A stretch of 29,315 nucleotides of DNA from an uncultured Alistipes sp. (GCA_900768015.1 CAAGBI010000034.1:1-29315), one strand, 5' to 3'; positions 6,791 to 15,916 are shown, counted from the first letter of the stretch. Notes: generated by a model from the sequence alone, not told the origin. Numbers and translations are program-made.

Positions 6791-8455
6791 ATGAAAAGAT
6801 TTACATTATTGTCAATTGCAGCCATTATGACTGTGTTTGCAAGTTGTTTGTTTACAGCTTGTTCCGACGACCAATCTAAGGACGGGGTTAAAGTTAAACC
6901 CACCGAGACATTTGTCTTCTATGTCGACCTTGAGCAGCTCGGCACAAAGAGTGCTATCGACGAGGTAATTACCGATGGCAACCGCAGCCTTATTGCCACT
7001 GTGCTCACAGCCGATAGCTACAACAGCGAGTGGACAGAGTATGCTAAGACATTGCTTAAGAACCTTAGCACATCGGGCTTAGATACCAGCGTTCCCGTAT
7101 ATGGATACCTTAACACCACTGATGAGGATATGGAGATGGCTGTTTTTGCATCGGTGTCAAGTGCAGCAAAGGTTGACAAGTTTATGGAGTTCTTCGCGGA
7201 TGTTACAGGCGAGGATATTGAGGTATATCGCAATGGCGACACTCGTGAGTTTATGATTGAGGAGTTTGCATTTGCGTATAACAACAAGCGTTTTGTTATG
7301 GTTGCAAACGACTCTGAGGCATTTAGTTACGATCCCAGCAGCTTTGCAAACAAGGCACTTAATCGCCCTGAGGCAGACCTCTCGGCATACGCAAAATATG
7401 ATGTAGCATTCGATGTCGACATCCCAAAGTGCATAGATATGGCTATCTATGAGATACAGGGTGATATTGACGACGATTATGAGTATCTTGAGTATTATGC
7501 CGATGAGTGGGAGTACGACTGGGTTATGGACTCAATCAAGGAGCAGGAGCAGATGCTTGAGTATTTGAAGGATTTCAAGGGTCAATATAGTGATGACGCG
7601 CGTATCATTCAGGGTACAACATTCATGGCCGGTAAGATTGTTGCAGAGCTATCTGTGACGGGCTACAATGGCGATATTGACATATGTAAGAAGGTATCGA
7701 ATAAGCATATGCAGTATGTTGATAACGATGTGTTGGCAGCAATGAACATCGGCATAAACGGCAAGAATCTCTCTACCATTCTTTCGGAGAATATCAATTC
7801 GGAATATGCTAATATCTTGGGCTTTGACCGCAATGAGTTCAACATCTACTTCGGCATCCTCTGCGACGCAATTAAGTCTATCAATGGCGATATGACATTG
7901 GCGCTTAACGATGTTGAGTTCGACTATTATGATGCCCCCGAGAGCGTAGATGCACTATTGGCTGTTGATGTTAACGACGACTACATCATCTCGAACATCG
8001 CACAGTTTGGCGAGGGTATCTTGACAAAGTACGACGATAACTGCTATGGTTATACATATGATGACTTTGTATTCTCGCTCGGACAGCAGAACAACACCCT
8101 CTTTGTGACAGTCAACAACCAATTTAAGCCTATGGCAAACTCTGCATCAACTAAGTCTTGGGCAAAGGAGCTCGCAAATAGCTACGGCTATTTTGTGGTT
8201 GACATCGACAACATCATTGCAAACCGCAATATTGCCCCCATCTATCGCTCGGCACTTGACGAGATGGATAGAGCATCGGCAAACAATGTAAACAAATTTG
8301 TGGAGTCGTTCAGCTATGCTTATGTCACTATAAACACCCCAACATCAGTGCAGATGGTGGTAGCATTCGATGACAAGAAGACAAATTCACTCGAGCAGGT
8401 TGTTAAGCAGGTCGTGCCAATTATTATGAGTGAGGTGACCAGTGAGCTTTTCTAA
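6791..8455 (+). CDS. Large lipoprotein, DUF4836-like
   Basis: A 554-residue predicted lipoprotein. The signal peptide ends with LFTAC, so Cys24 would be lipidated. It is followed by SDDQSKD, an acidic start like the surface-export signal of Bacteroidota lipoproteins, so it may face outside. Length and pattern resemble DUF4836: a FVFYVDLEQLGTKSAIDEV opening (proteins of this family open with a 'values as strands' segment after a short linker), repeated VDVN or DIDN turns, and MANSASTKSW late. No catalytic motif is visible. The next gene, the ABC ATPase, starts 15 bases downstream, so the lipoprotein is likely cotranscribed with an FtsX-type transporter and may be its extracytoplasmic partner or cargo. 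The family assignment is moderate; the function is unknown. Confidence 0.75.
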   Translation: MKRFTLLSIAAIMTVFASCLFTACSDDQSKDGVKVKPTETFVFYVDLEQLGTKSAIDEVITDGNRSLIATVLTADSYNSEWTEYAKTLLKNLSTSGLDTSVPVYGYLNTTDEDMEMAVFASVSSAAKVDKFMEFFADVTGEDIEVYRNGDTREFMIEEFAFAYNNKRFVMVANDSEAFSYDPSSFANKALNRPEADLSAYAKYDVAFDVDIPKCIDMAIYEIQGDIDDDYEYLEYYADEWEYDWVMDSIKEQEQMLEYLKDFKGQYSDDARIIQGTTFMAGKIVAELSVTGYNGDIDICKKVSNKHMQYVDNDVLAAMNIGINGKNLSTILSENINSEYANILGFDRNEFNIYFGILCDAIKSINGDMTLALNDVEFDYYDAPESVDALLAVDVNDDYIISNIAQFGEGILTKYDDNCYGYTYDDFVFSLGQQNNTLFVTVNNQFKPMANSASTKSWAKELANSYGYFVVDIDNIIANRNIAPIYRSALDEMDRASANNVNKFVESFSYAYVTINTPTSVQMVVAFDDKKTNSLEQVVKQVVPIIMSEVTSELF

Positions 8456-8470
8456 TTATATCAGGGTAAG

Positions 8471-9115
8471 GTGAAAGAGATAAGACTCAATAATGTTGTG
8501 CCAGAGATATTCGCTAATCGCAGCGATATATCCTCGGATATTTGGCTCAACGATGTTGTTTTAGAGCGTGGTAAAACATACCTCATCGAGGCAGCATCGG
8601 GTACGGGTAAGTCGTCGTTGTGTAGCTATCTATATGGTCAGCGTGGCGACTATAGAGGTGTTATATCGTTTGATGGCGAGGATGTTATGAAGTATGACAT
8701 CAACCATTGGTGCAACATGCGCCAGCATAATATCTCTATCCTATTCCAGGACCTGCGCCTCTTTGGCGAGCTCACGGCATTGGAGAATGTCGAGATTAAA
8801 AATCGCATTACCAAGCACCGCACACAGAAGCAGATTGAGTCGTGGTTTGAGGAGTTGGGTATTGGTGACAAACTGCATGCCCGCATCGACCGCATGTCGT
8901 ACGGTCAGCAGCAGCGCGTAGCTCTAATACGCGCCCTATGTCAGCCTTACGACTTCTTGTTCCTCGATGAGCCCATCTCACACCTCGATAACCGAAATAG
9001 CGACATTATGCGCGACATCATCCTCCGCGAGGCAGGTGCCGCGGGTGCTGCGGTTGTGGCTACATCAATAGGCAAACACATGAATATTGACTACGATAAA
9101 ACATTGAGTCTATGA
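8471..9115 (+). CDS. ABC transporter ATPase, LolD/FtsE-like, non-canonical
   Basis: A 214-residue ATP-binding subunit, starting at GTG because the next in-frame methionine is well inside the fold. Walker A is ASGTGKSS (42-49), the Q-loop is LFQD (Gln93), and Walker B is FLFLDE (162-167) followed by a D-loop SHLD. Two features are unusual: the signature reads SYGQQ (143-147) rather than SGGQ, and the switch (H-loop) position in VVATSIGKH carries serine (199) where VTHD is normal. Its TGA overlaps the permease ATG in an ATGA, showing translational coupling. With the FtsX-type permease it should form an envelope transporter or mechanotransmitter of the LolCD/MacB/FtsEX type. Confidence 0.88.
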   Translation: MKEIRLNNVVPEIFANRSDISSDIWLNDVVLERGKTYLIEAASGTGKSSLCSYLYGQRGDYRGVISFDGEDVMKYDINHWCNMRQHNISILFQDLRLFGELTALENVEIKNRITKHRTQKQIESWFEELGIGDKLHARIDRMSYGQQQRVALIRALCQPYDFLFLDEPISHLDNRNSDIMRDIILREAGAAGAAVVATSIGKHMNIDYDKTLSL

Positions 9116-10299
9116 AACTAATATGGAAATTGTTGCGTAAGCACATCAGTGTTTTTGAGTTGGCCGTATTCTTCGTTGCTAACCTTATCGGCATGGCAGT
9201 AATCTTGGCTGGCGTGCAGATTTATAGCGATTTTAGCCCGATGCTTACGGGCGATAAGCCTATCGTAGGCAGCGACTACATGGTTATTTCTCGTCCCATT
9301 GAGCGTGTGGGCAATGACACCCCAAAGATTACTGCCGAGGAGATTGAGGCATTGCGCAATGAGGAGTTTGTTGAAAACCTCGGTGTCTTTGCCTCGTCGC
9401 AGTATAGAGTTGATGGTGGCATAGATTTCAAGGGCCGGAAACTCTCTACGATGATGTTCTTTGAGTCTGTGCCCGACGAATTTATAGATGTCGATAGCGA
9501 TGATTGGACCTTTGAGGAGGGCGATGACATAATCCCTATCATCATTCCACGCAACTATCTGAACCTCTACAATTTTGGCTTTAGCCAGACACAGGGTCTC
9601 CCCAGCATCACGGAGGATATGATTAAGCGTGTGGAGCTAACCATTCGCCTATCGGGTAATGGATATACGGACTATTACAAGGGTTATGTCGTAGGCTTCT
9701 CGGATCGCCTTAATACCATTCTCGTGCCTATGTCGTTTATGACATGGGCGAATGAATACTACTCGGCGGATAAATCTGATGGCGCTACACGCCTAATACT
9801 CAAGGTGCAAAACCCAAGCGCGCCAGAGATTGAGGAGTATCTGCAAGAGCATGGTTATGTCGCGGAAGATAAGCCCGCAGAGAGCGGCAAGGCTCTTTTC
9901 TTACTTAGAGTGTTTGTTGCGGTAATAGTTGGTATCGGCGCGGTATTCAGCTTGTTATCTATAATAATTCTTACGCTGAGCATCTACCTACTTCTTCAGA
10001 AAAATGTCAGCAAGCTCGAGAACCTCGTGCTTGTCGGCTATAAGCCATCATATGTTGCCATGCCATACAACCTTTTGACGATGATACTCAACATAAGTAT
10101 CTATCTCATAAGCATTGTTTTGGTATCCTATTTACAGGGGTACTACATGGAGCACATCGGCCAGTTGCTTGGTGTGACATCTGAGGCTTCGCCTGCAACA
10201 TCTATCGTCGCAGGTCTTGTATTAACAGCTGTTATTACACTCTTCAACTTCTTTATTATCCACCGTAAGATAGCTGAGATTTCACGCAAAAGATGTTAA
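9112..10299 (+). CDS. FtsX/MacB-type ABC permease
   Basis: A 395-residue membrane protein with FtsX-like architecture: one helix at about residues 14-36, a large extracytoplasmic domain of about 225 residues (40-262), then three helices near 264-296, 318-345 and 362-386. The linker before helix 4 and the loop with NLVLVGYKPSYVAMP (about 304-318) match the cytoplasmic coupling region of FtsX permeases, where the ATPase binds. FtsX-type permeases do not move cargo through a channel but transmit ATPase movement to periplasmic partners (LolCE, MacB, FtsX). It overlaps the ATPase by four bases and the following GNAT gene by seven, so the order is operonic. The lipoprotein upstream is the best candidate partner. 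Confidence 0.85.
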   Translation: MKLIWKLLRKHISVFELAVFFVANLIGMAVILAGVQIYSDFSPMLTGDKPIVGSDYMVISRPIERVGNDTPKITAEEIEALRNEEFVENLGVFASSQYRVDGGIDFKGRKLSTMMFFESVPDEFIDVDSDDWTFEEGDDIIPIIIPRNYLNLYNFGFSQTQGLPSITEDMIKRVELTIRLSGNGYTDYYKGYVVGFSDRLNTILVPMSFMTWANEYYSADKSDGATRLILKVQNPSAPEIEEYLQEHGYVAEDKPAESGKALFLLRVFVAVIVGIGAVFSLLSIIILTLSIYLLLQKNVSKLENLVLVGYKPSYVAMPYNLLTMILNISIYLISIVLVSYLQGYYMEHIGQLLGVTSEASPATSIVAGLVLTAVITLFNFFIIHRKIAEISRKRC

Positions 10300-10805
10300 T
10301 ACGCCAGGCGGAACATAGGGATATTGAGGCTATTATGTCTATTGTTCGCAGTGCTCAGCTGGCACTGTCGGAACTCGGTATCGACCAATGGCAAAATGGA
10401 TACCCATCAACCGAAGTCATAAAGCAAGATATTGATTGTGGCGTAGGCTATGTCGCTTGTGCAAATGATGGAAAGATCGTTGGTTATGAGGCCGTTGTGC
10501 TTACCGGCGAAGAGGCTTATACACAGATTGCAGACGAAAAGTGGCACACATCAAACAACTATGTTGTGGTACACCGCTTATGTGTGCTTAGCGATGTGCG
10601 CCGCAGTGGCATCGCAATTGAGTTGATGCGATTTGCCGAGGAGCACGCTCTAAAACATGACATTCGCGACTTCCGTATCGACACTCACGAGGGTAACACA
10701 CGCATGCTTGCTATGCTTAAGAAGCTCGGCTTTGAGCATGTCGGCACCATTCGCTACGATAGTGGCTTACGCGAGGCTTTTGACCTAAAGTTTAATAAGA
10801 AATAA
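10293..10805 (+). CDS. GNAT family N-acetyltransferase
   Basis: A 170-residue acetyltransferase with the GNAT order: N-terminal IRQAEHRDIEAIMSIVRSA, the motif A strand VVVHRLCVLSDVRRSGIAIELMRFAEEHA (the acetyl-CoA pyrophosphate loop is the VRRSGIA part), motif B with IRDFRIDTHEGNTRMLAMLKKLGFEHVG, and a final strand. The substrate is unknown; members include amino-acid, peptide and small-molecule acetylators. The start overlaps the end of the permease by seven bases, so it belongs to the ABC operon, and the ABC-F gene follows 21 bases later. Confidence 0.88.
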   Translation: MLIRQAEHRDIEAIMSIVRSAQLALSELGIDQWQNGYPSTEVIKQDIDCGVGYVACANDGKIVGYEAVVLTGEEAYTQIADEKWHTSNNYVVVHRLCVLSDVRRSGIAIELMRFAEEHALKHDIRDFRIDTHEGNTRMLAMLKKLGFEHVGTIRYDSGLREAFDLKFNKK

Positions 10806-10826
10806 TAGAATGTAACTACCAAACAG

Positions 10827-12695
10827 ATGGCAAGTTATCTACAAGTAGAAAATATATCAAAGTCCTACGGCGACAGAGTGCTTTTTGGCAATATCAGCTT
10901 CAATATTAATGAGGGTGATAAAATTGCGTTAGTAGCGCCAAATGGCACCGGCAAGTCCTCTCTATTGAAGATATTGGCGGGCATTGAGCACTCCGACCGG
11001 GGTGGCGAGGTAAAGTTTATGCGCGATATTCGTGTGGCATTTCTCGACCAGAACACGGCGTTCAACCCCGACCATACAATCTTTGAAGAGGTCTATGCGC
11101 GCATGAGCGACCTATCTCCCGCAATTGTGGAGTATGAGCAGGCTGTAGAGAGTGGCGACACAAAGCGCCTCGAGCGTGCGATTGCCGCTATGGATGCTAC
11201 GGATGGTTGGTCTATCGAGCAGAATATACGCCAAGTGCTGACATCGTTGAAGTTAACGCGCTTAAATCAACCTATGCGTGAGCTATCGGGTGGTGAGGCA
11301 AAGCGTGTGGCATTGGCCTGTATGATGCTGCAGAATGCCGACTTCCTCATTATGGATGAGCCTACCAACCACCTCGATATTGACATTATAGAGTATCTGG
11401 AGGGCTATCTTCAGCGCTCGCGTTGCACCCTACTCATGGTTACGCACGACCGCTACTTCCTCGACCGCGTATGCAACACCATCATGGAGATAGACCGCGG
11501 CGGTCTCTACTCCTATCGCGGCAACTACACCGAGTATCTCGAGAAGCGCGAGGAGCGTTATACAAATATGCAGGCCGAGATTGACAAGTCGCGTAACCTG
11601 ATGCGCAGAGAGTTGGAGTGGATACGCAGCACGCCACAGGCCCGTACAGGCAAGGCGCGCTATCGTGTAAACGCCTTCTACGACCTTAAGGAGAAGGCCT
11701 CGGTAAGCCTCGCGACATCTAATGTCGAGATTGATGTTGCCACATCGCGCCTCGGTCGCAAGATTATCGACTGCATGGATGTGAACCTCTCGTTCGAGGG
11801 TCGCAAGATGCTTGACAACTTCTCTTACAAGTTTACACGCGGCGAGCGTATCGGCATTGTTGGCTCGAATGGTGTGGGTAAGACAACCTTCCTAAACCTT
11901 ATGGCTCAGGCCATTGCACCCGACTCGGGCGTTATTGAGCACGGCGAGACCTTGCGTATTGGCTACTACTCGCAGCGCGGTATCACATTCAAGCCTGGCC
12001 AGACCGTTTTGGAGTGCGTTCAGGAGATTGCAGATGTGGTTAAGGCATCGGATGGTCATGCCATATCGGCTACAACATACCTCAATCGCTTTCTATTTCC
12101 ACACGAGACATTTAATAAGCGCGTAGATATATTGAGTGGTGGCGAGCAGCGCCGCCTCTACTTGCTGACTGTGCTTATGCGCAACCCCAATATGCTTATC
12201 CTCGATGAGCCTACTAACGACCTCGACATCATGACACTGAATGTGTTGGAGGAGTATCTGCAGGAGTTTAAGGGTTGCCTACTTATTGTTTCGCACGACC
12301 GCTACTTCCTCGATAAGAGCGTCGACCATATCTTTGTCTTCGAGGGCGAGGGCCGCATCAAGGACTTCGTGGGTAAGTATAGCGAGTATCGCGAATTTAT
12401 GAAGGAAAAAGAGGATGAGGAGCGTGCTAAGCAGCGTGTGGCAGCGCCCGCAAAGCCTCAGCAGCAGCGCACACACGATACCTCGAAACGCAAATTGTCA
12501 TTTAAGGAGCAGCGCGAGTTGGAGCAGATTGAGGCGGACCTCGCAGCACACGGCGCAGAGCGTGCAGAGTTGGAGGCAGAGCTCTCGTCGGGCACACTGC
12601 CCTACGACCGCATCACTGAAATCTCGATGCGCATCGAGGAACTCGTATCGTTGATTGACGAGAAGGAGATGCGCTGGTTGGAGCTAAACGAATAG
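10827..12695 (+). CDS. ABC-F family ATPase, Uup-like
   Basis: A 622-residue soluble protein with two ABC domains and no membrane part. Domain 1 has Walker A APNGTGKSS (37-45) and LSGGE; domain 2 has GSNGVGKTT and LSGGE. Each has a LDEPTN Walker B region followed by a D-loop (NHLD, NDLD), and SHDRYFLD or THDRYFLD switches. The inter-domain arm and the C-terminal coiled coil (about residues 555-620, KRKLSFKEQRELEQIEADL then IEELVSLIDEKEMRWLEL) match the Uup CTD. ABC-F proteins act on the ribosome or, for Uup, influence replication/recombination and translation; they are not transporters. There is no sign of an antibiotic-resistance context. The gene closes the plus-strand operon; a perfect 15-pair hairpin follows. 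Confidence 0.92.
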   Translation: MASYLQVENISKSYGDRVLFGNISFNINEGDKIALVAPNGTGKSSLLKILAGIEHSDRGGEVKFMRDIRVAFLDQNTAFNPDHTIFEEVYARMSDLSPAIVEYEQAVESGDTKRLERAIAAMDATDGWSIEQNIRQVLTSLKLTRLNQPMRELSGGEAKRVALACMMLQNADFLIMDEPTNHLDIDIIEYLEGYLQRSRCTLLMVTHDRYFLDRVCNTIMEIDRGGLYSYRGNYTEYLEKREERYTNMQAEIDKSRNLMRRELEWIRSTPQARTGKARYRVNAFYDLKEKASVSLATSNVEIDVATSRLGRKIIDCMDVNLSFEGRKMLDNFSYKFTRGERIGIVGSNGVGKTTFLNLMAQAIAPDSGVIEHGETLRIGYYSQRGITFKPGQTVLECVQEIADVVKASDGHAISATTYLNRFLFPHETFNKRVDILSGGEQRRLYLLTVLMRNPNMLILDEPTNDLDIMTLNVLEEYLQEFKGCLLIVSHDRYFLDKSVDHIFVFEGEGRIKDFVGKYSEYREFMKEKEDEERAKQRVAAPAKPQQQRTHDTSKRKLSFKEQRELEQIEADLAAHGAERAELEAELSSGTLPYDRITEISMRIEELVSLIDEKEMRWLELNE

Positions 12696-12724
12696 TTTAG
12701 ATAGTAGAGTGTAACATATTATAA

Positions 12725-12757
12725 AACAAATGCCGTCGAAAATCGACGGCATTTGTT
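12725..12757. terminator. Bidirectional terminator hairpin (ABC-F / DUF1295)
   Basis: A perfect 15-pair stem (12725-12739 with 12743-12757) with a three-base AAA loop separates the convergent ABC-F and DUF1295 genes. The outer arm is AACAAATG/CATTTGTT, giving T-rich tails in both directions. Confidence 0.88.
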
Positions 12758-12761
12758 ACTA

Positions 12762-13565
12762 TTAAGCCTGTAACCACTTATGTTTGGCCACGCTATAGAT
12801 TGGCACAAGTGGTAGAATGATTGGCGTACGCTTGATGTATGCCTGGAACTCAGGGTCGTTACCATAGACCTCTGTCTGGCGCATCTCAAGGCGGCGTGCA
12901 CCACTGAACATCACATAGACAATGCCGATATAGCCCAATGCTGCAACAACCCACTGCCACAAAGTGCAGCAAGCGCCGAAGCAGACAATGAAGCTACCGG
13001 TCCACATCAATACCTCGCCGAAGTAGTTGGGGCAGCGCACGATGCGATACAAACCGTGGCTAACAAAGCGGTTAGGGTTACGCTTCTTTGATGCGCTCTT
13101 CTGGGCATCGGCAACCATCTCGATGATGACACCCAAAGCGGCGATAATAGCGCCACTCCACATCCACCACTCGTTAACTGCAGCACCCTCTGCGAGGTTT
13201 GCGAGGTAGAATGTCGCAGGGCTAATCTGACCGACATAGAGTAATGCGCACGATATCCAAATCATAAGCATCACGAAGAAGGGCTTGCGCTTCGATATCT
13301 CGGGCTGATAGAGTATCTTCTTATAAGATGCAGACTTACGCTCTCTGATAAGCAGATACATCGCCAGGCGAATGCCATAGACGAAGAGCACTCCGAGGAG
13401 AATTGCCGAGGGGATGTCGAGGCTATCGCGGAAGATGATGGCCGTAGCCGCAGCGAGTGCCGAAATCGAAAGGCCATAGCCAATGCTAAAGAAGTAGACG
13501 AAGTAGATCCAACCTACTGCTGAGATGGCAAATGATATTGCCAAAAGTATCCATAGATGTTCCAT
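12762..13565 (-). CDS. DUF1295 family membrane protein (steroid 5-alpha-reductase/methyltransferase fold)
   Basis: A 267-residue protein with about seven hydrophobic segments and the C-terminal signature of the DUF1295/ICMT/steroid-reductase superfamily: HGLYRIVRCPNYFGE (170-184), preceded by E149, D153 and QK at 155-156. The RxPNYFGE pattern is the nucleotide- or methyl-donor-binding region in relatives. The reaction is not known for this subfamily; reduction of a lipid or steroid-like double bond and methyl transfer are both possible. It is the last gene of the minus-strand group with GtrA (57-base gap) and HU/SPOR. The presence of sulfonolipid genes elsewhere makes a lipid substrate attractive, but this is speculation. 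Confidence 0.85.
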   Translation of the reverse strand: MEHLWILLAISFAISAVGWIYFVYFFSIGYGLSISALAAATAIIFRDSLDIPSAILLGVLFVYGIRLAMYLLIRERKSASYKKILYQPEISKRKPFFVMLMIWISCALLYVGQISPATFYLANLAEGAAVNEWWMWSGAIIAALGVIIEMVADAQKSASKKRNPNRFVSHGLYRIVRCPNYFGEVLMWTGSFIVCFGACCTLWQWVVAALGYIGIVYVMFSGARRLEMRQTEVYGNDPEFQAYIKRTPIILPLVPIYSVAKHKWLQA

Positions 13566-13622
13566 AAAGGGTAAAAGGTTTAGTTTGTTTGTTAAATCAT
13601 TACATCATATTCCAAGCTGTAA

Positions 13623-14108
13623 CTACTTATCAGTGTGGGTGAAACTAAAATATTTAGCCGCTATATAGCTATACATCGCAACTATAACCGTCGTAAGCAT
13701 CTTAGCAATTGTTGGCCACACATGACACAGGTCGACAAAGAGCTTCATTAGGGCGTAGTTTAGCAAAATTGAGCCCACAACCGATAGTGCATAACGAAAT
13801 AACTGCTTCGTCGAGCGCTGCTGCGTAGCACGAAAGGCGACATAGCGGTTAAGCAGAAAACCCGTGAAAAAGGTTATCGGAAAGACGATGATGAGCGCTG
13901 CGATATGAGGTGAAATCACAACCACGCCAAGGTCTACATTTTGCTCAAACACTACATAGTGGTAAATCAAAAAGTACCACAATGTATCGAGAGCCATATT
14001 GGCTGCACCGCAGAGGAAATATCCGAATATTTGGCGTGAGATAACACGCTCTAAAGGTTTGATATAGAGCGCATCAATCAACGATATTAATATTCGGGAT
14101 AGCGACAT
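13623..14108 (-). CDS. GtrA family membrane protein
   Basis: A 161-residue protein with the GtrA pattern of four helices. FGYFLCGAANMALDTLWYFLIYHYVV (about 30-55) matches the conserved first helix with its GAxNxxxD/TxxxF signature, and the middle contains FPITFFTGFLLNRYVAF, a near-invariant family motif. GtrA proteins assist or flip polyprenyl-linked sugars for cell-surface glycan modification, often beside glycosyltransferases; no glycosyltransferase is adjacent here. It ends three bases from the HU/SPOR start (14112), so these are translationally close. Confidence in the family is high; the specific sugar or lipid cannot be said. Confidence 0.9.
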   Translation of the reverse strand: MSLSRILISLIDALYIKPLERVISRQIFGYFLCGAANMALDTLWYFLIYHYVVFEQNVDLGVVVISPHIAALIIVFPITFFTGFLLNRYVAFRATQQRSTKQLFRYALSVVGSILLNYALMKLFVDLCHVWPTIAKMLTTVIVAMYSYIAAKYFSFTHTDK

Positions 14109-14111
14109 CGA

Positions 14112-14996
14112 CTACTTAAACTTTTTAGGGGTGAATATCCACAAGTTTTTAAGCTCAGCGCTATGCTCTCGCATGAACTCTACGCAGTCATCACGATTGG
14201 TGCTGCCATACACCGCAACGGCATACATCTTACCCAGCGAGATTATATCGCACGACATTTCGTTGTGATTTGCCATAAGTACACTCTTGGCAGTCTCGGC
14301 ATTCTGCTCCGTAGAGTAGCTGCCCGCAACAACCCAGTGATGAATATCAGCCGCTTGGGTCCAGTTGGCCGCCGCCTCACTCACCTCGGGCTCTGCCACC
14401 TCAATGGGCTCTTCGGGTGTAATCCCCTCGACCACCTCTTCAATGATAACCTCTTCTTTATCGGCAACATTAGCCGTAGCGACAACATCCTGCTGCTCAA
14501 CCATTTCAGTATCAGGCTCGGGCGTGTCGTTAACAAAGAACCATGCCGCAGCACCAAACACCACTCCAACGCCGATAAACGATGCGATTAATGCCGCAGA
14601 AATAGCACTCTTGTTGTGGCGCTTAATCTTGACGGGGGCGGCTGCGCGATTAAACAATGCCACAAACTCTCCCTCGGCGACGAAGCTCTTCTGCTGCAGG
14701 CGACCTACGCCCTCGATTGTAAGCGCAGACCCCACGCGCACCTTCTCCAACCAGCGTGAGTATAACTCCTCAGCGCTTGCGCTATCCACACCCGCCTCGC
14801 GTGCGATGGCATCGACCAAAGATGTCGCATGGGCGCTAGATGAGAACTGTACACTGTGCGATGGAGGGAGAACCATGCCGCCCGATGCAACCTCAGCGCT
14901 CTTGCGCACGATAGAGAGTGTGCCAACGCCGGGGAGGTATATGGCGCGCTCGGTAATAAGCGTGTTGTAGACTATTTTGTTTACCTCGTTTACCAT
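14112..14996 (-). CDS. HU-CCDC81-like and SPOR domain membrane protein
   Basis: A 294-residue single-pass protein with an unusual domain order typical of Bacteroidales. Residues about 1-115 are two HU-type/CCDC81-like units, including an YLPGVGTLSIVRKSAE loop and VGSALTIEGVGRLQQ. A basic stretch KIKRHNKS and a helix at about 134-154 cross the inner membrane. A low-complexity acidic linker (about 158-210) leads to a SPOR domain (about 213-294), HHWVVAGSYSTEQNAETAKSV to FTPKKF. SPOR binds denuded peptidoglycan at division sites, so the protein may link the nucleoid or cytoplasmic filament side to wall septation; this joining role is inference. It sits 11 bases after Lgt's stop and three before GtrA. 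Confidence 0.85.
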   Translation of the reverse strand: MVNEVNKIVYNTLITERAIYLPGVGTLSIVRKSAEVASGGMVLPPSHSVQFSSSAHATSLVDAIAREAGVDSASAEELYSRWLEKVRVGSALTIEGVGRLQQKSFVAEGEFVALFNRAAAPVKIKRHNKSAISAALIASFIGVGVVFGAAAWFFVNDTPEPDTEMVEQQDVVATANVADKEEVIIEEVVEGITPEEPIEVAEPEVSEAAANWTQAADIHHWVVAGSYSTEQNAETAKSVLMANHNEMSCDIISLGKMYAVAVYGSTNRDDCVEFMREHSAELKNLWIFTPKKFK

Positions 14997-15007
14997 AGAA
15001 GCCTCAT

Positions 15008-15916
15008 CTATTTCTTGTTACGCTTCTTCGCCTCACTCGCATAGAAGCGGTTTGCATTCGCCACCACGGCATTGACATCCGTAACTGCGGGGCGCTTGAG
15101 TGCAACGGTAATCATTACCACACCCAAGATAATGAATGGGATGCTCAACAACTGGCCCATATCGAGAGGGAGGAAGTCCTCGAAGGCTACCTGACGCTCC
15201 TTGCAGAACTCAATGAAGAAGCGAGAGAGGAATATGCCAATCATAGCAACGCCAAAGAGCATGCCTGGGCGACGACGACCCAAGTCCTTGCGATAATATA
15301 ACCACAAGATAAAGGCAGATACAAGCACATAGCACAATGCCTCGTAGAGCTGTGCTGGGTGGCGTGCGGGGACATCAGCAAGAGCCTCTATGGCTCTATC
15401 CTCCGCGCATAATGGGAACTTGAAGCCCCATGCAGCATCTGTGGGAAGACCTACAATTTCGGAATTAAAGAGATTGCCCAAGCGGATAATTGCGCCACTC
15501 AAGGGTGCTACAATAGCGATGCGGTCGAGACCCCAGATGAATGGCAGGTGGTTGCGCTTGCAGAATATCCATATGCCAAGGAAGATGCCCAATGTAGCAC
15601 CATGGCTTGCCATGCCTCCGTCGCGTATGCCTGTGATGATCTCCAATGGATTTTTGTAGAAGTACCAGAAGTCACCATCTACGCCATAGAAGAGACAGTG
15701 GCCGAGGCGGGCACCAACAAATGTGCCGAGCACAATCCAGATAAATGCCGACTCGAGAGTCTGCGAAGGAAGTCCCTCACGCTTAAAGGTGAAGTAGCAT
15801 ATGCGCTCAGCTGCCAAGATGGCTACTGCCCACATAAGACCATACCAGCGGATGTCGAAACTACCGATTTGAAAGAGTGTGGGATCCCAGTCCCATGTAA
15901 TAGATAAAATATTCAT
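15008..15916 (-). CDS. lgt: Phosphatidylglycerol:prolipoprotein diacylglyceryl transferase
   Basis: A 302-residue inner-membrane enzyme that attaches diacylglycerol to the lipobox cysteine of prolipoproteins, the first step of lipoprotein maturation. Visible signatures are RWYGLMW (23-29), GARLGHCLFY (68-77), the catalytic-loop RDGGMASHGATLG (98-110), RLGNLFNSEIVG (145-156) and RHPAQLYEA (185-193), in the expected order. The length is usual. Several lipoproteins are encoded in this same window (BACON and DUF4836-like). It is downstream of the S24-type regulator gene (36-base gap) and upstream of HU/SPOR (11 bases), consistent with a five-gene minus-strand operon. Confidence 0.95.
   Translation of the reverse strand: MNILSITWDWDPTLFQIGSFDIRWYGLMWAVAILAAERICYFTFKREGLPSQTLESAFIWIVLGTFVGARLGHCLFYGVDGDFWYFYKNPLEIITGIRDGGMASHGATLGIFLGIWIFCKRNHLPFIWGLDRIAIVAPLSGAIIRLGNLFNSEIVGLPTDAAWGFKFPLCAEDRAIEALADVPARHPAQLYEALCYVLVSAFILWLYYRKDLGRRRPGMLFGVAMIGIFLSRFFIEFCKERQVAFEDFLPLDMGQLLSIPFIILGVVMITVALKRPAVTDVNAVVANANRFYASEAKKRNKK

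Noticed and set aside
10827..12695. ABC-F antibiotic-resistance protein
   Set aside because: The C-terminal coiled coil and overall order fit Uup, not the ribosome-protection group, and there is no resistance context.
14365..14970. Plus-strand open frame of 201 residues opposite the HU/SPOR gene
   Set aside because: Composition (Ser/Ala/Thr-rich) is the reverse complement of the acidic linker; the HU and SPOR domains are on the other strand.
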